NCBI RefSeq assembly: GCF_025562715.2
Contig: NZ_JAPFCC010000001.1
Coordinates: 5,542,001 to 5,606,000, forward strand
Origin: Endozoicomonas gorgoniicola
GTDB lineage: Bacteria; Pseudomonadota; Gammaproteobacteria; Pseudomonadales; Endozoicomonadaceae
Direction of reading: 5' to 3'
Length of the DNA: 64,000 nucleotides
The position numbers and the translations under genes are program-made. Positions 50,298 through 61,342 of this stretch are shown here, in pieces. Each line of letters opens with the position of its first letter. Position 1 is the first letter of the stretch. The notes under the pieces are model-generated. The model saw only the letters and a program-made list of their open reading frames with translations. It was not told the origin of the DNA and ran no database searches.

Positions 50298-50529
50298 GAA
50301 ACCGCTCCTTAGGTTTTATAAATAGTATTAAGTTCAAAATCGCTGTCGTCCGGCATCTTACAATTTTACCGACGATGCTTTTTTTGATCAGGATCAGCGT
50401 CGTGAAGGTTACTTAGACAAACGGGGTGTGTCCACTATTTACGCTGTTGAAATGTCGTATGAGGGATTACCATGACACAGCCGGGGCGGTTTTAATGATT
50501 ACGACCACTTTCAAATCAGGAATGAGCGT

Positions 50530-51264
50530 ATGAAAATCAACTGCGATATGGGAGAAAGCTTTGGTATCTGGAGCCTGGGATGCGACGAAGACATAATGCC
50601 TTATCTGGATATGGCAAACATTGCCTGCGGTATGCACGCATCTGATCCGTCAGTCATGACAAAAACCGTGAAAATGGCGAAGCAGTATAAGGTTAGTATT
50701 GGCGCTCACCCTGGCTATGCAGACCTTCAGGGATTTGGGCGTCGTTATATTCCCATGAAATCCAGTGATCTTACGGCATTGTTTATTTATCAGGTGGGCG
50801 CTTTGCAGGCCATTTGTCAGAGTGAAAATACGACACTGGACTATGTAAAACCTCACGGTGCTTTGTATAACGTCATGATGAAAGACGACAGTGTATTTAC
50901 TGCGCTGCTCAAAGGCATAAAGAACTATAATGCCAGACTACCTCTGGTGGTGATGGCGGTGCCTGATTTTGCAAACTATCAGGATTTAGCGGCTTCATAC
51001 GGTGTCGAATTATGGTTTGAAGCGTTTGTTGATCGTGCCTACGATGATAATGGCCGGCTAAAGCCCCGCTCGGAGCCAGATGCTATGCACGCCTCGATTG
51101 AGAAGGTTGAGAAGCAGGCACTGCAACTGATTGAGCAGGGCTCTTTGACGACCGCAACCGGCCAGATTATCCCGGTTCATGCTGATACGTTGTGTATTCA
51201 CGGTGATAGTCCCCTTGCCCTGCCAACAGCAAAGTTGTTACATGACAGGGTCGCCCGCCCATGA
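50530..51264 (+). CDS. pxpA: 5-oxoprolinase subunit A (LamB/YcsF family)
   Basis: A 244-residue LamB/YcsF protein, PxpA of the ATP-dependent 5-oxoprolinase PxpABC, which opens pyroglutamate to glutamate. Motifs are INCDMGESFGIWSLGCDEDIMPYL, ANIACGMHASDPSVM, GAHPGYADLQGFGRR and VKPHGALYNVMM; these form the metal-dependent polysaccharide-deacetylase-like core. Its stop overlaps the start of pxpB (ATGA), and pxpB overlaps pxpC likewise, so the three genes form one coupled operon. Confidence 0.93.
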   Translation: MKINCDMGESFGIWSLGCDEDIMPYLDMANIACGMHASDPSVMTKTVKMAKQYKVSIGAHPGYADLQGFGRRYIPMKSSDLTALFIYQVGALQAICQSENTTLDYVKPHGALYNVMMKDDSVFTALLKGIKNYNARLPLVVMAVPDFANYQDLAASYGVELWFEAFVDRAYDDNGRLKPRSEPDAMHASIEKVEKQALQLIEQGSLTTATGQIIPVHADTLCIHGDSPLALPTAKLLHDRVARP

Positions 51265-52019
51265 AAATATGCCCGGTTAATGAAAACAGTGTCATCATTT
51301 ATTTTGCTGGCACTCACAATGCAAAACCTACCCCGGAAATAGCTGATGAAATTGCACGGTCTCTGTCGATTATTCAGCAGGAGATGAGTGCCTGCATCAT
51401 TGATGTTGTGCCATCTTATACGTCAGTTTTTATCAGCTTTGATCTGATGACCATTGGGCATCAATCCTTTGTGCAGCGGCTTCAGTACGTTCTTGATCAT
51501 TGTCGCAGCCGTCAGGCTGAAGAGGCTGAACTTCCACTGATCGAACTGCCTGTTTATTACGGCCCTGAAGTGGCTCTGGATGCAAAAGTCATCACGGATC
51601 ACACGGGGCTGAGTTTTGAGGAAGTGATCAATATTCATGCCTCAACACTTTACCGGGTGTATGCCATTGGCTTTGCTCCCGGCTTTGCCTACCTTGGCAA
51701 TACCGATCAGCGTATTGCCGTTCCCAGAAAAAAAACACCCCGGTTGAGGGTTCCGACATGCAGTGTTGCACTTGCCGAACGACAAACTGCGATTTATCCC
51801 AGAGAGTCTCCGGGGGGCTGGCAGATCATTGGTCGTTCTCCGGTCAGCCCCATTGATTATCAGCGTAAAAATCTGTCTTTATTTGAGGTGGGGGCAAAGG
51901 TGAAATTTACCCCGGTCAGCAAGGCCGCTTTTCTGGACATGGGAGGTGCTATTTTTCCAGAAGGGCGTTTTCCAGAAGGGCGTTCTCCAGAAAAGCAGCG
52001 ATTTCAGGAGGGGTTGTGA
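51261..52019 (+). CDS. pxpB: 5-oxoprolinase subunit B (KipI-like)
   Basis: A 252-residue PxpB/KipI protein, half of the carboxylase-like part of 5-oxoprolinase. VYAIGFAPGFAYLGNTD, the basic VPRKKTPRLRVPTCSVAL block and RESPGGWQIIGRSPV are family signatures. The last 20 residues are made of repeats (FPEGR, FPEGR, SPEKQ) encoded by 15-bp tandem units, a tail not usual in the family. It overlaps pxpA and pxpC by 4 bp each. Confidence 0.92.
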   Translation: MKICPVNENSVIIYFAGTHNAKPTPEIADEIARSLSIIQQEMSACIIDVVPSYTSVFISFDLMTIGHQSFVQRLQYVLDHCRSRQAEEAELPLIELPVYYGPEVALDAKVITDHTGLSFEEVINIHASTLYRVYAIGFAPGFAYLGNTDQRIAVPRKKTPRLRVPTCSVALAERQTAIYPRESPGGWQIIGRSPVSPIDYQRKNLSLFEVGAKVKFTPVSKAAFLDMGGAIFPEGRFPEGRSPEKQRFQEGL

Positions 52020-52945
52020 CACTGCGTATTATCGAGCCGGGGCCACTGAGCCTGATTCAGGATCTGGGACGTTTCGGCTATCAGAATATTGGTGTCAGCC
52101 CCGGAGGTCCTATGGATGAACACGCTTTCTCCTGGGCAAACCGTTTGCTCGACAACCCGCTTAATGATCCTCAGATTGAAATAAATCTTGGATTATTCCA
52201 TTGTGAATTCCAGTTACCCACCACCATAGCTATTACGGGTGCCAGTATGTCTGCGGAGCTTAATGGTGTGGCGATTCAACCGTGGCAAAGCTATTTAATC
52301 CATACTGGAGATCAGCTGTCGTTTAAAGGGGCGCGCTCGGGGGTAAGGGCTTATCTTGCGGTCAGGGGCGGTCTGGATATTCCTGAAATACTGGGAAGCT
52401 GTGCCACTGTCGTACGTGACCAGCTGGGTGGCTTGCACCGTGATGGCAAAAAATTATTAGCGGGTGATTGCCTCCAATACCCGGCTACCAAACCCATGAT
52501 AACAAAACAGGTGCCTGATGAGTTTATTCCTGAATATTGTCAGGATATCACCCTCGAAGTCATACCCGGCTATCAGTACGAGTGGTTTGACACGCAGGAA
52601 CGGCAGCGCTTTTTTAACTCGGTCTACTGTGTAACCCCCCAGACAGATCGAATGGGCTACCGCCTTTCAGGAGAAGCTATTTATTGCCAGAGGCAAAACC
52701 TCGTTTCGGAAGGCATTGCCCCGGGAGCCATTCAGATTCCGGCCGATGGTCAGCCCGTTATTCTGATGCGGGACCGACAGACCATGGGAGGGTATCCCAA
52801 AATGGGCTGTGTGACAGCAGGAAGCCTGAATAGGCTGGCACAATGTCAGCCTGGAGGCACCATCCGGTTTGTTAAGAAAGACCTGTACGAAGCTGAAGCC
52901 GGGTATCGGGTTGAGAAACAGTTTTTCTGTGATATGAACCGTTGA
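52016..52945 (+). CDS. pxpC: 5-oxoprolinase subunit C (KipA-like)
   Basis: A 309-residue PxpC/KipA protein, biotin-carboxylase-carboxyltransferase-like. Family motifs are LSLIQDLGRFGYQNIGVSPGGPMD, AYLAVRGGLDIPEILGSCAT, DRMGYRLSG and ILMRDRQTMGGYPKMG. With PxpA and PxpB it cleaves 5-oxoproline with ATP. Last gene of the operon; the RING gene converges on it from the other strand. Confidence 0.93.
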   Translation: MTLRIIEPGPLSLIQDLGRFGYQNIGVSPGGPMDEHAFSWANRLLDNPLNDPQIEINLGLFHCEFQLPTTIAITGASMSAELNGVAIQPWQSYLIHTGDQLSFKGARSGVRAYLAVRGGLDIPEILGSCATVVRDQLGGLHRDGKKLLAGDCLQYPATKPMITKQVPDEFIPEYCQDITLEVIPGYQYEWFDTQERQRFFNSVYCVTPQTDRMGYRLSGEAIYCQRQNLVSEGIAPGAIQIPADGQPVILMRDRQTMGGYPKMGCVTAGSLNRLAQCQPGGTIRFVKKDLYEAEAGYRVEKQFFCDMNR

Positions 52946-52989
52946 ATAACCGGCCGTAAACTCAGTGCAATAGAATAGCCGGTTATTTT

Positions 52990-55900
52990 CTATGGGTCCT
53001 GTTCGCTCTGAAGCTTTCTATTATTGATCAGCGTTTCTACAACCTGATTGGGGGGAAAGGTCCATTCTCCGGGAATATCGACTCTGCAATCCGGGCAACT
53101 GCGATGGTTATTCATCCAGTCATTAATACAATTACGACAACTTGTATGTCCACATGGTGATACCACAGGTTTTTCAAAGACATCCTGACAAATGCTACAG
53201 GTCAGATCATCCTGCAGGTCTTTTTTCTCAACCATATTTCCAGTGTTCAAAATAGAACGGGACCAGCTTTTAATGGTTTCGTAATGCGCTTCATTCGGTT
53301 TAAACTGGACAACATAATGAAGGCTCGTAGCCAGTTTCTTAGTCGCTATATAAGCATTGTGCGCGCTACTCTCCCAAAGTTCCTCCGAATTTGTCAGTGT
53401 GGCAAGGTAGTGCCCGGTCTGTACTTCAGATAAACCGTCAAGAACTGCGCCGAAATGCTCTGGATATTGTCTGGTCTGCTCTCCCAGGTTAATCATAAGA
53501 GAAGTGGAATCCGCTACCGGCAGTGGCTTGATAAGCGTTTTTATACAGCTAAACGGCATTTTTGTAATACCCATCAACAAGAGTCCAGTGACATGCGATG
53601 GCTTGATCTCTTTAGAGTTGATCATTGCTGCTGTAGCATCTGTAAGCCATCTGGCCTGATCTTCAGACAACTCAAAGTCTGCCTGCTTCTCAATCAATCT
53701 GTCCCTGGGGTTTGCTGATAGCCATTGCAGAAGAGGTGGCATACACGCTTTGCACTGATGGTTGATCACTAATTTAAGAGTCAACACTCCATGCTCGATC
53801 TGCATGCGTTTCCAGTTGTCGTTCTTTTTTTCTGGTTTTTGCAAATACTGAAAAACACTTTGGGCTACTGCTTCAGGTTTTGTGTTGTTCAGCAGAAAAT
53901 CAACACCAGCCGAACCAGCATCTAGCCTTATGGTTATCAGTTCTTTTTGTGTGTCAACAGTCAAATGTTTAAGCCATTCCAGAGCTTTTGCCTTATTGTC
54001 AGAGTAATTATTCAAAATATGCTGAAGATATAGTTCGCTACTCACCATGGCAAGCCCGTTATACAATCCCGGGTCGCTTACTTCTAAAGCTTCTTCCATA
54101 GCCCTGTACAACATATCAGGAGCTGTCACCAGCTGACTGGCAGCAAGTATGAAGCCGTTTTTTGCCTGCTCTCTTATGAGGAAGGTCAGAAGGTTGTCAT
54201 TATATTTCGAAGGCGCCAGAAGCACGGTGCTTAATGTTCTCAGAAATTTGTACGACCTGGATGATGGTTCACAGCCCATACTTATATATGACACTAAGTT
54301 TATTATGAAGTTTTCCTGTGCAGGCAGGAGACTGAACAGGTTCTGCCATATATCACCCCCTTCTTCTATATATGCGACAATGCTTTTTGCGAGCTTGTCT
54401 TGAATAACATTTCCCGGGTAATTAGCCAGATGCTGAAAAACTTTGGTTTTTTTATTCTTTACTATGTAGCTGAAAAGTAGATCCTCCCCTCCATCGAACA
54501 CATCAATAAGAGAACGAATCAGTTTGTTTTTTGCGTATTCGGGAAGCGCTGAGAGTAAAGCGGTCAGGGTGGCAGAGTGGTATTTTCCAAATTCAAGCGT
54601 ATCGACCAGCAAATCTGTAAAAGTGTTAACCTGGTTATGATCCATGCGGGAAATGATTTTAGTAATCGTTGTTTCGTCTCCTTTAGAAGCTCGCAGAAAA
54701 TTCATTTTATCTTGATGAGTAAGCTTTTCAAATGCGGCAAAAAAATGTTCAGGAGACTTATTCAGCTCAATGTCCAGCACATTCCGTTGTACCCGGGGAG
54801 GCAAATTGGTCAGAATGGGCCGCAAGGATGCAGAAATTGGGCGAACGCTCTGCCCCCTGTTTGTTGACACAACTTTTGGCTTAAAAAACTCAGACCAGTC
54901 AAAACCATTGTTTGTCAACCATGTACAAACCTTACCCATATTGACTTCATGGGGTTTACTTTTCAAAACCCTGAGAATACCTCTCCACTCAACAATGGAA
55001 TAATTTACCAGGTCATCAGCAACCAGCGCGCTGCTGGATTCAAATAAACTCAGTTCGGCGTTTTCCTGTTGTAGCCAGATAAGCTCCATAACCGAGGAAA
55101 AGACTATTTTTTCTAACAATTGAGTCAGCTGTTCTGCCAGATTGATATCCCCTGACTGTGCGAGAGCGGAGTGAAACACGCCTCCATACTGCCTTATGTG
55201 TACTGAGTCCGCGAATATAAGTGCCGGTTTGTAGTGGGGGTAAGGCAAGGGGTGCCAGAGCAATTGCAGGAAGGTGTCACAATGAACCTGATCTTCCCGA
55301 CAGAGGTTTATTTCATAGGGTGATCCGGATTCTGATGGAGAGATAAACGTTAATAACGAGTCGGAGGGGATCAGTACGCTTTCTTCATCTTCAAAAAGCA
55401 TCAGCTCCATGACCTTCTGGATAACATCTTCTTTAAGCAGACTGAGGACTGGACGATTAACTGAAAGATGTTGTGAATGACTGTCAGGTTCCCACTCGTT
55501 ATGGAGTAGGGATTCAATACTGGCCGGTAGTCGCTCCCATTTAAACTGATCAACATTGATGATACGGCTCTGTTTATAACCAGCTCCGTTTGTGAAGTTC
55601 ACTAAAATACCGGTCTTTTGGTCATGCTTAAACCATGAAAGTTCTACGGACACATAGTTCTTTTTCAGGAGGGTTTTATAAAAACTACCCCACAGGTCAA
55701 GGGTAGGGGATGGTTGTTGGTTATTTTGACCGGGTTCTGGCCGGGCAATGCTGGCAGGAATCGGAAGCACCTTAAGCACTTCCCCTGTACCAGAAGGATT
55801 GTAGGATAATTCAAGATAAAACCGGTTCTGAATATGAGGGCTGTCTATTATGACTTGTTCAGTTACCAGACGCTTGCTCATGTACCAGCTGGCAGAGCTT

Positions 55901-56259
55901 CGAATCATCAGCGGCAGGGCAGACAGGGTTAACAGAAAGCCTGCATGTTTCAGAAAGGGGCTCGGGGCTAAATTGCTGACCCCACGAGCCACTTGATAGT
56001 CTACGTAGCCTGTGAGGAGCATTTGAGTCAGACCACTGAGCAAGGTGTAAACCCCCTCTTTACTTGTCAAATGATAAAGATACCTGCGGTAAGTGATGTC
56101 CTTGCCTACACGTATAAAGTATCCAGCACTGCTTTTCTCAACCTGAACCAGACCTGCTTCCTTACCAAAGGAGGGTGCAGCAAAAGTGTATAGCGAGACA
56201 GTCAGTAGTACCGATACAAAAGCAGCCAAATAGATATTTTTATATTTTGTTCGCACCAT
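52990..56259 (-). CDS. 1089-residue RING-finger protein (candidate host-directed E3 ubiquitin ligase)
   Basis: A large protein with an N-terminal hydrophobic segment (about 8-28, LAAFVSVLLTVSLYTFAAP), which may be a signal peptide or anchor, and further hydrophobic helices near 70-125. The middle (about 480-1000) is built of leucine-rich helical repeats resembling HEAT/ARM arrays. The C terminus has a complete C3HC4 RING: Cys1021, 1024, 1036, His1038, Cys1041, 1044, 1055 and 1058 with textbook spacing (LTCSICQDVF; VSPCGHTSCRNCI; CPDCRVDIP). Such RINGs recruit eukaryotic E2 enzymes; bacteria lack ubiquitin. A host-acting effector acquired from a eukaryote is the likeliest reading. It abuts an IS200 element. 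Confidence 0.8.
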   Translation of the reverse strand: MVRTKYKNIYLAAFVSVLLTVSLYTFAAPSFGKEAGLVQVEKSSAGYFIRVGKDITYRRYLYHLTSKEGVYTLLSGLTQMLLTGYVDYQVARGVSNLAPSPFLKHAGFLLTLSALPLMIRSSASWYMSKRLVTEQVIIDSPHIQNRFYLELSYNPSGTGEVLKVLPIPASIARPEPGQNNQQPSPTLDLWGSFYKTLLKKNYVSVELSWFKHDQKTGILVNFTNGAGYKQSRIINVDQFKWERLPASIESLLHNEWEPDSHSQHLSVNRPVLSLLKEDVIQKVMELMLFEDEESVLIPSDSLLTFISPSESGSPYEINLCREDQVHCDTFLQLLWHPLPYPHYKPALIFADSVHIRQYGGVFHSALAQSGDINLAEQLTQLLEKIVFSSVMELIWLQQENAELSLFESSSALVADDLVNYSIVEWRGILRVLKSKPHEVNMGKVCTWLTNNGFDWSEFFKPKVVSTNRGQSVRPISASLRPILTNLPPRVQRNVLDIELNKSPEHFFAAFEKLTHQDKMNFLRASKGDETTITKIISRMDHNQVNTFTDLLVDTLEFGKYHSATLTALLSALPEYAKNKLIRSLIDVFDGGEDLLFSYIVKNKKTKVFQHLANYPGNVIQDKLAKSIVAYIEEGGDIWQNLFSLLPAQENFIINLVSYISMGCEPSSRSYKFLRTLSTVLLAPSKYNDNLLTFLIREQAKNGFILAASQLVTAPDMLYRAMEEALEVSDPGLYNGLAMVSSELYLQHILNNYSDNKAKALEWLKHLTVDTQKELITIRLDAGSAGVDFLLNNTKPEAVAQSVFQYLQKPEKKNDNWKRMQIEHGVLTLKLVINHQCKACMPPLLQWLSANPRDRLIEKQADFELSEDQARWLTDATAAMINSKEIKPSHVTGLLLMGITKMPFSCIKTLIKPLPVADSTSLMINLGEQTRQYPEHFGAVLDGLSEVQTGHYLATLTNSEELWESSAHNAYIATKKLATSLHYVVQFKPNEAHYETIKSWSRSILNTGNMVEKKDLQDDLTCSICQDVFEKPVVSPCGHTSCRNCINDWMNNHRSCPDCRVDIPGEWTFPPNQVVETLINNRKLQSEQDP

Positions 56260-56340
56260 TTATACCTGTGCAATATTTTGCCAGAGCCTTAGCTGGTACG
56301 TAAGAATAGATATCAAATCTATCTTGTGGATAATTAACAC

Positions 56341-56945
56341 TGATAAACCCCCGGCTATGCCGGGGAGACTCTCATAGGTTTAACCGTAGCGACAGTAGCT
56401 AACCTTCAGTTTCCGACCAAGAAAATTGAAGGTAAAACCAATGAGAGACTACAAGAGTTTGGCTCATACGCGTTGGGATTGTAAGTACCATATTGTCTTT
56501 ATCCCAAAGAGAAGACGAAAGGTAATCTATGGGAATTTGAGAAAGTTTCTCGGAGAAATATTTCATGAGCTTGCCAGAAGGAAAGGCTGCAAAATTCTCG
56601 AAGGGCATTTGATGTCTGATCATGTTCACATGTGCATCAGTATTCCACCCAAATATCCGGTATCTCATGTCGTTGGATATCTGAAAGGAAAGTGTGCAAT
56701 AGAGATTGCGAAAAATTTCAAAGGCAAGCAGCGTAACTTTAACGGAGAGCATTTTTGGGCAAGAGGTTACTTTGTCTCAACAGTAGGACTTGATGAAGAA
56801 GTGGTTCGGGCATATATCCGAGATCAAGAAAAGAATGATGGAAATAGAGATCAGTATGATCTTGACTGGTAAGCGCCCTTGGGCGCAATAAAAGCCCTTA
56901 GAGGGCGTAATCTGATAAGCCTCCGGCTATGCCGGAGGTCAGTTA
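56341..56945 (+). mobile_element. Complete IS200-type insertion sequence
   Basis: A tnpA gene is flanked by two subterminal imperfect palindromes with the same CTATG loop: left CCCCGG/CCGGGG (56349-56365) and right CCTCCGG/CCGGAGG (56920-56938). Each is preceded by TGATAA. No terminal inverted repeats or target duplication are seen, as expected of the family. A GCGCCCTTGGGCGC hairpin after tnpA (about 56873-56886) may block read-through. The outer ends are approximate. Confidence 0.85.
56441..56872 (+). CDS. tnpA: IS200/IS605-family transposase TnpA (HUH, Y1)
   Basis: A 143-residue single-strand transposase. The HUH metal site is DHVHM (His61, His63) and the catalytic Tyr is Tyr125 in VVRAYIRDQE. 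KYHIVFIPKRRRKVIYG is the usual N terminus. The ATG at 56441 is chosen because GAAGG lies eight bases upstream; the frame also runs back to a TTG at 56426. The length matches intact IS200 transposases, so the element is probably active. It could in principle act on related ends, but the palindromes of the 300-bp elements differ from these. Confidence 0.92.
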   Translation: MRDYKSLAHTRWDCKYHIVFIPKRRRKVIYGNLRKFLGEIFHELARRKGCKILEGHLMSDHVHMCISIPPKYPVSHVVGYLKGKCAIEIAKNFKGKQRNFNGEHFWARGYFVSTVGLDEEVVRAYIRDQEKNDGNRDQYDLDW

Positions 56946-56957
56946 ACTTTTTTAACT

Positions 56958-57548
56958 TTAAACGGACAAAAGGTTAAAACTGACCTGACCCGCCTGTTTT
57001 GACTTCAACAGCTGCCAGTCTTGAGGAATCGGCAGAGGGTTCAGTTCTTTCTCGACTTCAATATAAAGAATGGTCTGTTCGTGCAGGTAGCCATTGTCCT
57101 GAAGTAAGCGGCAGGTTTCTTCCAGCATTCCCTGGCGAAAGGGTGGATCGAGAAAGATAACATCAAATGGCTCGGGGCAGGGCTTGCTCAGAAACTGCAG
57201 GGTATTGGTTCCCATCACCTGACCATTATCGGCTTTCAGTAAGGAGAGGTTGCTCTTCAGGGTTTTGACCGCAGGTGTTGCCATTTCCAGCATAACGGCT
57301 TCTTTTGCACCGCGGGACAACGCTTCCAGAGACAGGGCGCCAGTGCCGCTGAAACAGTCCAGAACGCGGGCACCGGGAATGTAAGGTGCCAGCCAGTTAA
57401 AAACGGTTTCGCGCACCCGGTCTGATGTTGGACGTAATCCCGGAAGGTCAGCAACAGGCAGTTTTCTGCCACGCCAGTCACCAGCAATGATGCGAATCTG
57501 ACCACTCCCGCCTCTGGCGGAAGGTTTACCGGATGCTTTTCGAGCCAT
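56958..57548 (-). CDS. rsmD: 16S rRNA (guanine966-N2)-methyltransferase
   Basis: A 196-residue RsmD that methylates G966 of 16S rRNA in the 30S subunit. Motifs are GSGQIRIIAGDWRGRKLPV, LRPTSDRVRETVFNWLAPYI, VLDCFSGTGALSLEALSRGA (SAM site) and the catalytic FLDPPF. The ATG at 57548 (MARKASGK) is preferred; a TTG at 57572 would add eight residues. It lies divergent from ftsY, as in E. coli. Confidence 0.93.
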   Translation of the reverse strand: MARKASGKPSARGGSGQIRIIAGDWRGRKLPVADLPGLRPTSDRVRETVFNWLAPYIPGARVLDCFSGTGALSLEALSRGAKEAVMLEMATPAVKTLKSNLSLLKADNGQVMGTNTLQFLSKPCPEPFDVIFLDPPFRQGMLEETCRLLQDNGYLHEQTILYIEVEKELNPLPIPQDWQLLKSKQAGQVSFNLLSV

Positions 57549-57743
57549 CGGTACAATCTCTAAACAATTCAAAGGGCGGCGATTGTAACAAAATCACTGC
57601 CCAAAGGAGATAACCAGGGGGAGACCCTGAGCAGGTAAGGAAAGTCCGTTTCTTGCAAACGCGATTTAAGATAGGATACGCATTTGATTTATACCCACTG
57701 TTTTTTGGCAGTGGCCTATCCCAACTATTTGATGAAGTAGTCT

Positions 57744-59213
<1,470 letters not shown>

Positions 59214-59230
59214 CCAGAGCAGGATGCTGA

Positions 59231-59899
59231 ATGATACGCTTTGACAACGTCTGCAAGCGTTACCCCGGAGGGCATATGGGGCTGGAGAATGTCAGCTTCC
59301 ACCTGCGCCGGGGTGAAATTGCTTTTCTGACAGGACACTCCGGAGCCGGTAAAAGCACCCTGCTCAAACTGATCATGCGCATGGAACGGGCGAGCAGTGG
59401 TCAGGTGCTGGTGGGTGGACATAATGTTAAAGACCTCAATCATGGTCAGGTTCCGTATTTCCGACGGAATATCGGGCTGGTGTTTCAGGATCATCAGTTG
59501 CTGTTTGACCGTACGGTTTTCGACAACGTTGCCCTGCCGCTGACCATTGCCGGTGTTTCCCGTGTGGAAGCTGCCGGGCGTGTGCGTGCCGCGCTGGATA
59601 TGGTCGGCCTGCTCAACAAGGAAAAAATGCTGCCATCTTCCCTTTCCGGCGGACAGCAGCAGCGGGTTGGTCTGGCCCGTGCTGTGGTTAACCGTCCTCC
59701 GGTGATTCTGGCAGATGAACCAACGGGTAACCTTGACCCGAACCTGTCTGCAGAAGTGATGAAGCTGTTTGAGAGTTTTAACCAGATTGGTGTCACAGTG
59801 CTGATTGCCAGCCATGACCTGGCGCTGGTCGCCCGTATGCGGCACAGGGTGCTGACCCTGGACCAGGGACAGCTGGTGAATGATCAGGAGGTAGCCTGA
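59231..59899 (+). CDS. ftsE: Cell division ATP-binding protein FtsE
   Basis: A 222-residue ABC ATPase. Walker A is GHSGAGKST, the signature LSGGQQQRVGLARA and Walker B VILADEPTGNLDP. With FtsX it controls the EnvC/amidase system that splits septal peptidoglycan. It starts 17 bases after ftsY and ends two bases before the ftsX GTG, so the three genes are one operon. Confidence 0.96.
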   Translation: MIRFDNVCKRYPGGHMGLENVSFHLRRGEIAFLTGHSGAGKSTLLKLIMRMERASSGQVLVGGHNVKDLNHGQVPYFRRNIGLVFQDHQLLFDRTVFDNVALPLTIAGVSRVEAAGRVRAALDMVGLLNKEKMLPSSLSGGQQQRVGLARAVVNRPPVILADEPTGNLDPNLSAEVMKLFESFNQIGVTVLIASHDLALVARMRHRVLTLDQGQLVNDQEVA

Positions 59900-59901
59900 A
59901 C

Positions 59902-60996
59902 GTGTTTCCTAAAAAGGCACTTCCCAGAAATAAAGGCGTGTTTTCCGGAAAGGGCCGCCGTAAAACGTCCGGCAGCCACCTTAACAAGGATGATAAGACC
60001 CGCAAGCCAGGCAAAGCCCCTGATATAAGACAGGAAGCTGATGCAGAGCGGGGGGCGGCAAAACATGAATCCGGCAGGTTCAGCTTTACCTACCTCAAGG
60101 CACTGCACCGGCAGAATGCCGTTGAGTCGTTCCATCGGTTGATACAGGCACCGGTGTCTACGCTGCTGAACTGTCTGATGATTGGTGTGGCTTTTGCCCT
60201 ACCTGCACTCATGTATCTGCTGGTGGCTAACCTGCAGGTTCTCGGCAATGGCTGGGAAGGTAACCCCCGCATTTCGGTTTATCTGGACGCAGGACTGAAC
60301 CGCTCCCAGATCGCCAACATTCGGGCAGAAGTCGCCAATGATCCGGATGTTGACTCTATTGCCTATATCTCGCCTGATCAAGGTCTGCAGCAGTTTCAGC
60401 AGAAAACTGATATGCAGGGGGTTGTTAACGCGCTGGGCTTTAATCCTTTGCCGGGCGTGATTGAAGTGTTGCCGGTTCCCGGCCTGACCTATGAAGAAAT
60501 GGATGCACTGGCAGAACGTTATCAGAACGTTTCCGGCGTTCTGGAGTCCAAACTCGACAGGGAGTGGGTTCAACGGTTGCAATCCATCGTCGACCTGCTG
60601 GATCAGTTTGCCCTGTTATTGTCATTACTGCTGGGAATCACCGTTGTTCTGGCGATAGGTAACACAGTACGGCTGGGCATTGAAAGCCGCCGGGATGAGA
60701 TCAAGGTTATCAAACTGGTGGGGGGAACTGACGGGTTTGTTATGCTGCCATTTCTTTATGCCGGTGTGTGGTATGGACTGGGCGGAGCCCTGCTGGCCTA
60801 CCTGATTGCCTGGGGGGTGTTGCTGGGTCTGATGTCCAATGTGCTTGAGCTGGCTGGTCTGTATGGCAGTTCATTTGCTCCCAGTGGGCCGGGCAGTAGT
60901 ATCCTGCTGACACTGTTACTCAGCGGTATTGTATTGGGTATTGCAGGCGCTGCGGTCAGTTGTCGGCGTCATATTCGCAATATTGATATGTCGTAA
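59902..60996 (+). CDS. ftsX: Cell division protein FtsX
   Basis: A 364-residue inner-membrane protein. A long basic cytoplasmic N terminus (about 80 residues) is followed by the first helix (SVDTLLNCLMIGVAFALPALMYLLVA-type segment near 90-112), the periplasmic loop (about 115-235) and three further helices with GGTDGFVMLPFLYAGVWYGL and the C-terminal RRHIRNIDMS. It partners with FtsE. AGGAGG ten bases before the GTG supports that start. rpoH, the usual next gene, is absent here. Confidence 0.93.
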   Translation: MFPKKALPRNKGVFSGKGRRKTSGSHLNKDDKTRKPGKAPDIRQEADAERGAAKHESGRFSFTYLKALHRQNAVESFHRLIQAPVSTLLNCLMIGVAFALPALMYLLVANLQVLGNGWEGNPRISVYLDAGLNRSQIANIRAEVANDPDVDSIAYISPDQGLQQFQQKTDMQGVVNALGFNPLPGVIEVLPVPGLTYEEMDALAERYQNVSGVLESKLDREWVQRLQSIVDLLDQFALLLSLLLGITVVLAIGNTVRLGIESRRDEIKVIKLVGGTDGFVMLPFLYAGVWYGLGGALLAYLIAWGVLLGLMSNVLELAGLYGSSFAPSGPGSSILLTLLLSGIVLGIAGAAVSCRRHIRNIDMS

Positions 60997-61342
60997 AGTT
61001 GTTCTTTTCCTCTGCTACTTCCCTGATCTGACATTCTCTCCCGCTTGATTTTGGTGGGGGAGACTGTCGAATATTAATATGTGAAATTTTTTTGATGTAA
61101 GTTAAGGTAAGTCCTTCCAGTGGTTGTTAAAGTTTTCATTATCGCGACCATTGATGTTCCCAGTTAAGGCATCCCTCGTATCGTTGAACATTTCGCTCCG
61201 GATTAATGTATCCGGTGCGTTTACACGACACCTTCGACCTTTTAAAGACTGGCTGTCTGCACCGGGTTGAGCTCGTAACATCTGATTCTTGCCTATCCAT
61301 TCAATGGTTTGTGTTGCGCTTCATTAAACCGGAAAACTCGTT
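60997..61342. other. Spacer between ftsX and the activase gene
   Basis: 346 bases with no gene. A TCTCCC/GGGAGA hairpin with a 15-base loop (61037-61063) may end the ftsYEX transcript. No clear promoter for the next operon was found. In many relatives rpoH lies here. Confidence 0.4.

Noticed and set aside
56341..56945. The IS200 element as the source of the two 300-bp elements
   Set aside because: Its terminal palindromes (CTATG loops, TGATAA flank) differ from the TTAT-flanked CCCCG hairpins, so a different family member is needed.
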